Positions 37,575 to 45,427 of a stretch of 64,000 bases of DNA are shown here, one piece after another. The notes under the pieces are model-generated. The model saw only the letters and a program-made list of their open reading frames with translations. It searched no databases and had not been told where the DNA came from. The position numbers and the translations under genes were made by a program. Numbering within the stretch: position 1 is the first letter of the stretch; every line of letters starts with the position of its first letter. The stretch comes from Thermoanaerobaculum sp. (GTDB lineage: Bacteria; Acidobacteriota; Thermoanaerobaculia; Multivoradales; UBA5704), in contig JAJKHS010000031.1 of the NCBI GenBank assembly GCA_021154885.1, positions 43,364 through 107,363 on the forward strand, written 5' to 3'.

Positions 37575-40010
37575 ATGTTTTTCAAGGACACGTTTTTCGC
37601 CTTTCGGATGCTTTTCAAGAACCCGGTCGTCAACGGCATCGCCATTCTTTCCCTGGCCCTGGGGATCGGCGCGAGCACCGCGATCTTCACGCTGACGAGC
37701 TCCCTGTTCCTGAGCTCCCTGCCGTATCTGAAGGATCCGGACCGTCTGATCAAGGTCTACTCGAAAACCCCGTTTTCGGACTACGGCTCCATCTCCTATC
37801 TGGACTACCGGGATTTTCGGGAGGGCAACAAGGTTTTCTCGGACCTCGTCGCCTATGGGGCGGAGTCCCTGAGCCTGGACCTCGGCGCGGCCCCGCAGCG
37901 CATCCGGGCGAACCTGGTGAGCGGAAACTACTTCTCCGCGCTGGGCGTACGGCCCGCCGCCGGGCGTGGCTTCGCGGCTGAGGAGGATCGGCGGGGAGCG
38001 CCGCTGGTGGCCGTTTTGAGCCACGGCCTGTGGCAGAGCGGCTTCGGGTCCGAGCCGTCGGCGATCGGCAAGACCGTGCGCCTGAACGGCAAGGCGTTCA
38101 CCGTCGTCGGCGTGGCGCCCGCGCAGTTCCGGGGGGTCGACATGGTGCAGAGCCCCGACGTCTGGATCCCCCTGGCCGCGGCGCCCGAGGTCCTGCCGCA
38201 GGGCCCTCTCGTCCTCGAATCCCGCGGCTTCTCCCTCTGGCGCCTGGTCGGCCGGCTGAAGCCCGGAGCGGGGCTGGAGCAGGCCCGGGCGGACCTCGGC
38301 GTGATCGCCCGGCGGCTCAACCATGAATTCCCTGCCCGGTTCCCCCGCGAGCCGGTCCTGCTTCCCGCCGGCCAGGCCAGCTTCTCGCCCTCCGACCGCG
38401 GCGCCGTCTCCCGCCAGGTCGCGATGCTGATGACCGTGGTCGGCCTGGTGCTGCTGATCGCCTGCGTCAACATCACCAACCTGGTGCTCGCCCGCACGTC
38501 CCGGCGGCGGCGTGAGCTCTCCGTACGCCAGGCCCTGGGGGCCGACCGCGGCCGCCTCGTGCGCCAGCTCCTGACCGAGACCACCCTGCTGTCGCTGATC
38601 GGGGCCGGCCTGGGGCTCCTGGTGGCTCGCGCGCTGCTGCCGCTGCTGGCGCGCTACCAGCTGCCGGCGAAGATCGCGCTCGACCTCGAGCTGGACGGGC
38701 GGGTGCTCGCCTTCGGCATCGCCCTCGGGCTGGTCACCGGTGTCCTCGTCGGCCTCGCCCCGGCCTTCCGGGCCTCGCGCCCCGACCTCGTCTCCGCCCT
38801 CAAGGACACGGGGACGAGGTCCGAGAAGGTCCGGCGGCTCGGTCTGCAGAGCCTGTTCGTGGTCGCCCAGGTCTCCCTCTCGCTCCTGCTCCTCATCGGT
38901 GCCGGCCTGTTCCTGAAGAGCCTCCAGCAGCTCCGGACCGTCGATCCCGGAGTCAAGCCGAACCACCTGGCGATGGTGTCGATCGACCTGGGCGCGGCGG
39001 GCTACTCCGAAGAGCGGGGCAAAGCCTTCTACCAGCAGCTCCTGGAGCGGGCCGGCCACCTCCCGGGGGTCGAGTCGGCCAGCCTCGGCTCCTCGCTGCC
39101 CATCCAGTCGCAGTCCTCGGCGCTGCCGTTTTTCTCCAGCGACAACCCGGCGGCGGCGGAGGGGGTCCAGATCAGCATCAACCTCATCGCGCCCAGGTAC
39201 TTCGAGACGATCGGCCTGCCGCTCGTCCAGGGGCGGGACTTTCGCGCCGCCGACGCCGGCTCGCCCAGCGTCGGCATCGTCAACCAGACGCTGGCCAGGC
39301 GCTTCTGGCCCGGGCAGGACCCGATCGGGAAGCGGCTCCGGTTCGGCAGAGCCACCGGCCCCCTCATCGAGGTGGTCGGCGTCGCCAGGGATGGCAAGTA
39401 CAGCAGCCTGCGCGAGGAGCCGCAGTCGTTCATCTACCTGCCCTACCTCCAGGTCTACGAGATGTTCGACTCGACGAAGCACCTGCTGGTGCGCACCGCG
39501 GTCGAGCCGGCGCAGATCTTCTCCGACCTGCAACGGCAGGTGCTCGCCCTGGACCGCAGCCTGCCGATCTTCGACGCCCAGACCATGGAGAGCTATCTCG
39601 GCACCTTCCTCGCCCAGGAGCGGCAGACCGCGGTCCTCCTGCTCCTCCTCTCCGGCCTGGCGCTCCTGCTCGCCTCCGTCGGGCTGTACGGCGTCATGTC
39701 GTACTCGGTCGCCCAGCGCACCCGCGAGATCGGCATCCGCATGGCCATCGGCGCGGATCGCGGCAGGGTCCTGCGGCAACTGGTCGCCGAGAGCGCCCGG
39801 CTCGTCGCGGTGGGCAGCGTCCTCGGCCTCGCCGTCGCCCTGCTCGCCACCCGCGTCGTCTCGAGCCTGCTCTACGGCGTGAGCCCGACCGACGCCGGCA
39901 CTTTCGTCCTGGCCTTCGTGGTCCTGGGCACCGTCGGGCTGCTGGCCGGGTTCTTCCCGGCGCGCCGGGCCTCGAGCATTCATCCCATGACAGCCATTCG
40001 GTACGACTGA
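37575..40010 (+). CDS. ABC transporter permease, duplicated FtsX/MacB type (ADOP family)
   Basis: 811 aa. The ATG at 37575 follows GAGGAAA by about 8 nt. Two FtsX-like halves are visible: an N-terminal membrane segment (~residues 20-40, LSLALGIGAS) and an extracytoplasmic MacB-type domain; a membrane cluster (~285-450, with VGLVLLIACVNITNLVLART then RRRELSVRQALGA); a second extracytoplasmic domain (~450-680, with GVESASLGSSLP and VNQTLARRFWPG); and a final membrane block (~690-810, with LLASVGLYGVMSYSV and TREIGIRMAIGA). This is the layout of permeases that work with MacB-like ATPases. No ATPase gene is adjacent, as is common for the acidobacterial duplicated orphan permeases. Position next to the NRPS start suggests export of, or resistance to, the peptide, but these permeases are so numerous in that phylum that chance neighbourhood is possible. 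Confidence 0.88.
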   Translation: MFFKDTFFAFRMLFKNPVVNGIAILSLALGIGASTAIFTLTSSLFLSSLPYLKDPDRLIKVYSKTPFSDYGSISYLDYRDFREGNKVFSDLVAYGAESLSLDLGAAPQRIRANLVSGNYFSALGVRPAAGRGFAAEEDRRGAPLVAVLSHGLWQSGFGSEPSAIGKTVRLNGKAFTVVGVAPAQFRGVDMVQSPDVWIPLAAAPEVLPQGPLVLESRGFSLWRLVGRLKPGAGLEQARADLGVIARRLNHEFPARFPREPVLLPAGQASFSPSDRGAVSRQVAMLMTVVGLVLLIACVNITNLVLARTSRRRRELSVRQALGADRGRLVRQLLTETTLLSLIGAGLGLLVARALLPLLARYQLPAKIALDLELDGRVLAFGIALGLVTGVLVGLAPAFRASRPDLVSALKDTGTRSEKVRRLGLQSLFVVAQVSLSLLLLIGAGLFLKSLQQLRTVDPGVKPNHLAMVSIDLGAAGYSEERGKAFYQQLLERAGHLPGVESASLGSSLPIQSQSSALPFFSSDNPAAAEGVQISINLIAPRYFETIGLPLVQGRDFRAADAGSPSVGIVNQTLARRFWPGQDPIGKRLRFGRATGPLIEVVGVARDGKYSSLREEPQSFIYLPYLQVYEMFDSTKHLLVRTAVEPAQIFSDLQRQVLALDRSLPIFDAQTMESYLGTFLAQERQTAVLLLLLSGLALLLASVGLYGVMSYSVAQRTREIGIRMAIGADRGRVLRQLVAESARLVAVGSVLGLAVALLATRVVSSLLYGVSPTDAGTFVLAFVVLGTVGLLAGFFPARRASSIHPMTAIRYD

Positions 40011-40069
40011 AGCCCGGGCAACGGCGCCGCGTTTCCTTCGTTTTTTTGAGAACAGATGGAGAACAGAAC

Positions 40070-41641
40070 ATGACTCTGAAAAAAACCGTCGAGAGCGAAA
40101 CCCTGATCCTGGGCGGCGGCCCTGCCGGGCTGCAGGCGGGCTACTGTCTGGAGAAAAAAGGCCGGGACTACCTGATCCTGGAAGCCGGCGAAGCGCCGGG
40201 GACTTTCTTCAAGACCTTCCCCCGCCACCGCAAGCTCATCTCGCTCAACAAGGTCTATACCGGCGACACCGATGCGGAATCGAACCTGCGCTTCGATTGG
40301 AACTCGCTGCTGAGCGAAACCGGCGAGGGGCCGCTGTTCAAGGAGTACAGCCAGGATTTCTTCCCCGAGCCCGGGAGCTTCCTGCGGTATCTCGCGGACT
40401 ACGCCGGACGCTGCGGCCTCAAGCTGCGCACCGGGGTGCGCGCCGTCAAGGTCTCCCGCGATGGCGAGGGGTTTCGGGTCGAGGATCAGCGAGGGGAGAC
40501 CTACGCCTGCCGGCGGCTGATCGTCGCGACCGGCGTATCGCAGCCCTACGTCCCGCCGATCCCCGGCATCGAGACGACGGAGAACTACTTCGACTTCGAC
40601 ACCGACCCGGAAAGCTTCAAGGACCAGCGGGTCCTGATCATCGGCAAGGGCAACTCCGCCTTCGAGACCGCCGACAGCCTCACCGCCACCGCCGCGGTCA
40701 TCCACCTCTGCAGTCCGCACTCGGTCACGATGGCCTGGAAGAGCCACTTCGTGGGGCACCTGCGCTCGATCAACGCCGCCTTCATCGACACCTACCAGCT
40801 CAAGGCGAAGAACACCATCATCGACGCCGAGATCGCGAGCATCTCCCGCCAGGACGACGGCTACCTCGTCGACGTCGTCTTCACCCATGCCAAGGGGCAG
40901 CGGCGGCGCATCCCTTACGATCGCGTCATCGCCTGCACCGGCTTCCGCTTCGACGCCTCCATCTTCGACGAGAGCTGCCGGCCCGAGATGATCCTCGACG
41001 ACCGGTTCCCCGTCCAGACCGCCGAGTGGGAGTCGGTCAGCGTGCCCGGGCTCTACTTCACGGGCACGATCACCCAGATGCGCGACTTCAAGCGCACGAT
41101 GTCCGGCTTCATCCACGGCTTCCGCTACAACGCCGCGGCCCTCTGCCAGATCCTCGACGCCAAGTACCATGGGGAGGGCTGGCCCCGCGAGGCGGTGCCG
41201 CCGGACCCCGACCAGGTCATGGCAGCCATCGTCCGGCGGATCACCACGAGCTCGGCCATGTTCCTGCAGCCGGGGTTCTTCTGCGACCTCCTGATCGTCC
41301 CGGAGGACGGCGGCGAGGTCCTCTACTATCGCGACGTCCCCAAGGACTACGTCCACGCCAGCGCCTTGGGGCAGAGCCGCCATTACTACACGGTCTCCCT
41401 GGAGTACGGGCACTTCGACGGCGACCCGCTCAGCATCGAGCGGGACCCCGACCCCGCGACGGGTCACCTGTCGGCCTACCTCCATCCCATCATTCGACGC
41501 TACGAGGGCTCCCGGCTGGTGGCCGAGCAACACATCCTCTCCGATCTGGAAAACGACTGGAGCCGCAAGGATCTCGTGGCGCCCGCCCGCGCCTTTCTGC
41601 ACGAGCAGCTCGAAGGGATCGCCGAGGTGACCATGGCGTGA
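40070..41641 (+). CDS. FAD-dependent oxidoreductase, FMO/FOXRED2-like
   Basis: 523 aa. ATG at 40070, with GGAGA about 8 nt upstream; a TTG 24 nt earlier is in frame but has no ribosome site. Two dinucleotide-binding motifs: GGGPAGLQAG (residues 15-24, FAD) and GKGNSAFETA (192-201, NADPH). The ATG-type motif IVATGVSQPY lies at 151-160. The overall plan fits flavoprotein monooxygenase-like enzymes and is closest in feel to the FOXRED2 type. It follows the permease by 59 bp on the same strand and is probably co-transcribed. It could oxidise the peptide or an amino acid precursor; no substrate can be named. It does not look like a classic ornithine/lysine N-hydroxylase. Confidence 0.82.
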   Translation: MTLKKTVESETLILGGGPAGLQAGYCLEKKGRDYLILEAGEAPGTFFKTFPRHRKLISLNKVYTGDTDAESNLRFDWNSLLSETGEGPLFKEYSQDFFPEPGSFLRYLADYAGRCGLKLRTGVRAVKVSRDGEGFRVEDQRGETYACRRLIVATGVSQPYVPPIPGIETTENYFDFDTDPESFKDQRVLIIGKGNSAFETADSLTATAAVIHLCSPHSVTMAWKSHFVGHLRSINAAFIDTYQLKAKNTIIDAEIASISRQDDGYLVDVVFTHAKGQRRRIPYDRVIACTGFRFDASIFDESCRPEMILDDRFPVQTAEWESVSVPGLYFTGTITQMRDFKRTMSGFIHGFRYNAAALCQILDAKYHGEGWPREAVPPDPDQVMAAIVRRITTSSAMFLQPGFFCDLLIVPEDGGEVLYYRDVPKDYVHASALGQSRHYYTVSLEYGHFDGDPLSIERDPDPATGHLSAYLHPIIRRYEGSRLVAEQHILSDLENDWSRKDLVAPARAFLHEQLEGIAEVTMA

Positions 41642-41652
41642 GCGGCGTCCCG

Positions 41653-41681
41653 TTGACTTACGTATGCCGAACTACTACCCT
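41653..41681 (+). promoter_or_regulatory. Putative sigma-70-type promoter for HEAT-repeat gene
   Basis: TTGACT (41653-41658), 17-nt spacer, TACCCT (41676-41681), about 60 nt before the start at 41741. A short G5/C5 hairpin (around 41696-41710) lies in the presumed leader. Confidence 0.45.
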
Positions 41682-41740
41682 AGTCGTTACCGGCCGGGGG
41701 GCGATCCCCCGGAGCTCCGGCAGGCTTCAAGGAGGATGAC

Positions 41741-42778
41741 ATGAGCACACAGAGATGGAGAGTGGCGGTGGGTATGGCCGCGCTGCTCATCGGGAGAGCG
41801 AGCTTCAGCCCCTCCGCCGCGGTACCGCCAGAGATCGGCAACGCGCGAGTCCAGGAGATCCGGGTGTCCGGCGACCTCAGGGAGCAGGTCGGGCAGCTCG
41901 CCGCGCAACAGGGTCGGGCCTGGATCGGCTACGAGGTTCCCCTCGTCTCCGACCTCGGGGGGATCTGCTGCCGTCCCGGAGCCCCGTGCAAGCTGGAGCA
42001 GAAGGCGGAGCAGACCGTCCAGCGCCGCACCAACGACGGCCCCGCCCCGCGCCTGAGGGTCCTGCTGCGCGCCGACCAGGGACGCATCGGCGAGGTCCGG
42101 GCGTATTCGACGGACTGCGCCCTGGATGCGGCGAACCTGCCCGTCTTCTGGCTGCAAGAGGTGCGGCCGAAGGACAGCGTGGCCCTGCTCAGCTCGTTGG
42201 TGACGCCCGAGGCCTCGGGCGAGACCGTCTTCAAGACGATCCTGGCGATCGGAGCTCATGCCGGCCCGGCGGCCGACGAGGCCCTGCTGCGCTTCATTCG
42301 GACCGGCCCCCCGGAGGCCCGGAAGGATGCGGTGATGCAGCTCGGGAACGCGCGCGGGCCTCTCGGCTTCGAGACGGCGCGCGATCTGCTGCTCGAAGAG
42401 AAGAGCCCCGAGATCCGGGAGCAGGCCCTCTTCGCCGTCGCGTTGAGCCCGCAGCCGGGAGCCGAGGACCTGCTGCTGCGCACGGCCCGCGGCGACCGCG
42501 ACGCCGCGATGCGCAGCCGGGCCCTGCTGCTCTACACGGGCCGGGTGAGCGACCGGGCTCTCCCGCTGCTCTCCGAGCTCGTCGCAGGTGACGATCCCGA
42601 GCTCCGCTCCGCCGCTCTCCTCGCCATGATGCAACTGCCGGAGGCGACGAGGCGCGAGGCTCTGAAGGACCTCGAGCTCCACAGCACGGTTCCGGAGGTC
42701 CGCCACCGCGCGGAGCTCCTGCTCAAAATCGCGGAGGGCCGCTCCGTGCTCCCGGATCATCTGAAGCTGGCGAACTAG
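41741..42778 (+). CDS. Exported HEAT-repeat protein
   Basis: 345 aa; the ATG is preceded by a strong AAGGAGG (41729-41735). The first ~27 residues look like a signal peptide (basic start, GMAALLIG core, SPSAA before the presumed cut). Residues ~45-145 hold an unrecognised region with a Cys cluster, ICCRPGAPC, near residue 80. From ~150 to the end there are about five alpha-helical HEAT-type repeats, recognisable from recurring patterns such as PEARKDAVMQLG, PEIREQALFAVA and PELRSAALLAMM. Such proteins serve as periplasmic scaffolds. Nothing ties it to peptide synthesis. A terminator-like hairpin follows it. Confidence 0.8.
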   Translation: MSTQRWRVAVGMAALLIGRASFSPSAAVPPEIGNARVQEIRVSGDLREQVGQLAAQQGRAWIGYEVPLVSDLGGICCRPGAPCKLEQKAEQTVQRRTNDGPAPRLRVLLRADQGRIGEVRAYSTDCALDAANLPVFWLQEVRPKDSVALLSSLVTPEASGETVFKTILAIGAHAGPAADEALLRFIRTGPPEARKDAVMQLGNARGPLGFETARDLLLEEKSPEIREQALFAVALSPQPGAEDLLLRTARGDRDAAMRSRALLLYTGRVSDRALPLLSELVAGDDPELRSAALLAMMQLPEATRREALKDLELHSTVPEVRHRAELLLKIAEGRSVLPDHLKLAN

Positions 42779-42788
42779 CCTTGTCGTC

Positions 42789-42813
42789 AGGGCGGCCCGC
42801 CATGGGCCGCCCT
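42789..42813 (+). terminator. Terminator-like perfect hairpin after HEAT-repeat gene
   Basis: AGGGCGGCCC, loop GCCAT, GGGCCGCCCT: a perfect 10-bp GC stem 11 bp after the HEAT-gene stop. Only a weak T-containing tail (GCTGTTG) follows, so intrinsic termination may be inefficient. Confidence 0.55.
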
Positions 42814-42850
42814 GCTGTTGCCGACCCAGCCGCAACCCCACCCGCGAGAA

Positions 42851-44146
42851 ATGCCGAACGCTGCGCTGAAAAGCTTCGTCCTCTTCGTGCCCGACGGCGC
42901 CGCCGACCTCGACCGGTCGGGAGGGCTCTCGCCTCTCGCCGAGGCCCGCACGCCGCACGCCGACTTCCTCGCGCGCGAAGGCGTCTCCGGCCTCATGCGC
43001 ACCCTCTACCCCGACCTCCCGCGCGAGAGCATGGTCGCCCAGCTCGGCATGCTCGGCTGGGACCCCCACCTCTTCTACCCTCACGGCCGCTCCTCCTGCG
43101 AGCTCCTGGCGCTGGAGGGCACGCACCTCGCCGCCGGTGACCTGGCCTTCCGGGCCAACCTGGTCCAGATGGCCGGGCCGACGCTCAAGAGCTACAGCGC
43201 CGAATTCATTCCGAGCACCGTCTCGGCGCCCCTGGTCGAGAGGATCGACCGCATTCTGAGCCGTGAATTCCCCGAGCTCAAGCTGTACCACAACGCCGAT
43301 TTCCGCAACACGCTCGTGGTGTACGGTGCGGGCGTGGACCCGCGGCGCCTGATCTGCGCGGAGCCCCACGAGAACCACGGCGTGGACTTCCGCCTCGAAC
43401 GTCTGGTCACGGGCGTGGATGACGCGAGCCGGGCCCTGGCGGAGCGGATCAACCGGTACCTGGTGCGGGCCGCGGAGCTGCTCGCCGGCGAGCCCGCCAA
43501 CGCCCTGTTCCCCTGGAGCGCGTCGCGGGCCTTCTCGCTCCCCCCGTTCGCGGAGGTCACCGGCTTCACCGGCCGCGCCGTGGTGGTCGGGTTCATGGAC
43601 TTCCTCAAGGGGATCGCCAGAGCTGGAGGGATGGACTTCGTGCGTCTGGGCAACGGCCGGCCCGACACCGACTACCGGGCCAAGGGCGAGAAGGTCGTCG
43701 AGCTCCTCGCGGCGGGGTACGAGCTCGTCGTCTGCCATGTGAACGCCCCGGACGAGGCCTCCCACATGGGCGACCGGCGGATGAAGGTCGAATCCCTGCA
43801 GGCGTTCGACGAGCACACCCTCGGCCCGGCGCTGCGGTGGTTCCGGGCTCATCCCGAGCACCTCGGAGGAGTGCTCCTGGCGCCCGACCACTACACCAAC
43901 CACCTCCTGGGCAAGGGGAGGGCCGACGCCCACTCGCTGCACGCGGTGCCGTTCTGCCTCTGGAACGGCGTCGACCGCGACGGTGCGCAGGCCTTCAGCG
44001 AGGACGAAGCCGCCGCCGTATGGCGGGACCGCGAGCCGGTGAGCCACCTCGACCTGCTGCGCATCCTGGGCGTATGCCGGACGGCAGCATCATCATCCGG
44101 GAGCGGGAGCGGGTCCGGCGGGGACGGCCGGGCGCCCGGCATCTGA
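42851..44146 (+). CDS. apgM: 2,3-bisphosphoglycerate-independent phosphoglycerate mutase, archaeal type
   Basis: 431 aa from the ATG at 42851 (a TTG at 42818 is in frame but less likely). It belongs to the alkaline-phosphatase superfamily and interconverts 3- and 2-phosphoglycerate in glycolysis. Visible marks: VPDGAAD at residues 13-19 (metal Asp), S60 in the PRESMVAQLGMLGWDP region where the nucleophile is expected, HVNAPDEASHMGD (~300) and APDHYTNH (~345) with the metal-binding Asp/His residues. The last ~20 residues are a low-complexity Ser/Gly stretch whose codons overlap the 3' end of the convergent gene by 54 bp. Confidence 0.85.
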   Translation: MPNAALKSFVLFVPDGAADLDRSGGLSPLAEARTPHADFLAREGVSGLMRTLYPDLPRESMVAQLGMLGWDPHLFYPHGRSSCELLALEGTHLAAGDLAFRANLVQMAGPTLKSYSAEFIPSTVSAPLVERIDRILSREFPELKLYHNADFRNTLVVYGAGVDPRRLICAEPHENHGVDFRLERLVTGVDDASRALAERINRYLVRAAELLAGEPANALFPWSASRAFSLPPFAEVTGFTGRAVVVGFMDFLKGIARAGGMDFVRLGNGRPDTDYRAKGEKVVELLAAGYELVVCHVNAPDEASHMGDRRMKVESLQAFDEHTLGPALRWFRAHPEHLGGVLLAPDHYTNHLLGKGRADAHSLHAVPFCLWNGVDRDGAQAFSEDEAAAVWRDREPVSHLDLLRILGVCRTAASSSGSGSGSGGDGRAPGI

Positions 44147-45406
44147 CGCCGGGGCCGGCTGCGGGGTGGCTGCCGGGGCCGCGAGGATCGCCTTCCAGAC
44201 CTCGGGGTTGGTCCAGTCCTCCAGATAGCGGCCGTCCACGAAGATGCTCGGGGTGCCATCCAGCTTCAAGGCGAAGGCCAGCCGCACGTCCTCCGCGATC
44301 CGGTCGCGGTGGCTGCGGCGCGCCACGCGCCCGGCGACGGCCGCCCCGTCCAGACCGGCGCCGGCCGCGAGCTCCGCCCACCGTCCCTCCGCCACGTCCG
44401 CCTGCCGCGCGAAGAGGGCGTCATGCATCTTCCAGAAGCCCTGCGCTCCGCCGAGCTCGCGCGCCGCCTCCGCGGCGTGGGCGGCCTCGCAGGCATTGGC
44501 ATGCAGGGTCATCCCGAGGTGGGGATTGCAGTCGGTGTCCAGCGGGAAGTGCCTGTAGACCAGCCGCACGCGATCACCCAGGGAAGGCACGATCTCATGC
44601 TTGAAGAAGTCGGCGAAGCTCTTGCACGCCGGGCACTGGAAGTCGCTGAAGACCACGACGGTGTGGGGCGCCGAGCCGCTGCCCAGCACCGCCTCGTCCG
44701 GACGAATGGGGATCGCCTGGGGGCGGCTGCGGAGATGGAGGTATCGCATCAGGTCCGCGTCGCCGTGGAAATGCTCCACTTCCGCCCTCGCCGAGCGCAC
44801 TCTCGCCTGGAGCTGACGGTTGGAGATCCCCAGCACCCAGAGCGCCCCCACCGCGACCACCAGGAGCAGGGCCGCAACCCCCAGGCGCGCGGGCGGCCAC
44901 GCCGGCTCGCCGGCCGCGCTCCGGTCCCGCGGCCACAGCTTCCAGGCCAGCCCGAGCAGGACGAGGTTGACGCCGTGCGCGAGCGCGCACCACCCGCACA
45001 GCGCCCGCACCTGCCCGATCATCACGCCGAGCAGCAGCAGGGAGACGAGGCCGCCGGCGAGCTGCAGCGCGAAGATGGGCAGGTACCACCGGCGCCCCGC
45101 ACGGTTGGCGCGCCCGGCCACCAGGTACCAGACGGCGATCACGCTGAAGTACACCAGCCCCACGAGGGCGAGGGGGACGTTGCCCGGAAGCGTGGCCCAG
45201 GGGCTCTGCAGGACCTGGTCGCAACCGCCGCCGCTCGCCCGGCAACCCAGGCGGAAGATGGCCGACCCGCTCTGGCCGTGCGACAGGTGAAAGCTGGTGA
45301 GCATCAGGCTGATCCAGACGCCGAGGAGGGCCAGGACCACCAGGAGGACCACGCGATTGCCCCCTGACACCGATCTGGGCCGAGCGCTCTCTTGCCGTTC
45401 GTTCAT
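44093..45406 (-). CDS. VKOR-DsbA fusion: vitamin K epoxide reductase-like membrane protein with thioredoxin-fold domain
   Basis: 437 aa. N-terminal part: about five membrane segments (20-38, 75-95, 108-130, 138-156, 175-194) with VKOR cysteines C55 and C62 in the first loop and the CGWC redox pair (C137/C140). C-terminal part from ~215: a DsbA-type thioredoxin fold with active site CPAC (C258/C261) in VVFSDFQCPAC and the cis-Pro motif GTPSIFVDG. Known role: VKOR re-oxidises its fused thiol oxidase using quinone, driving disulfide formation in exported proteins. It begins 21 bp after the M28 peptidase gene with GGGGAGCC before the start, so the two form an operon. The tail is Pro/Ala-rich and overlaps apgM on the other strand. 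Confidence 0.88.
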   Translation of the reverse strand: MNERQESARPRSVSGGNRVVLLVVLALLGVWISLMLTSFHLSHGQSGSAIFRLGCRASGGGCDQVLQSPWATLPGNVPLALVGLVYFSVIAVWYLVAGRANRAGRRWYLPIFALQLAGGLVSLLLLGVMIGQVRALCGWCALAHGVNLVLLGLAWKLWPRDRSAAGEPAWPPARLGVAALLLVVAVGALWVLGISNRQLQARVRSARAEVEHFHGDADLMRYLHLRSRPQAIPIRPDEAVLGSGSAPHTVVVFSDFQCPACKSFADFFKHEIVPSLGDRVRLVYRHFPLDTDCNPHLGMTLHANACEAAHAAEAARELGGAQGFWKMHDALFARQADVAEGRWAELAAGAGLDGAAVAGRVARRSHRDRIAEDVRLAFALKLDGTPSIFVDGRYLEDWTNPEVWKAILAAPAATPQPAPASDAGRPAVPAGPAPAPG

Positions 45407-45427
45407 TGCGGGCTCCCCTGGCGCGTC

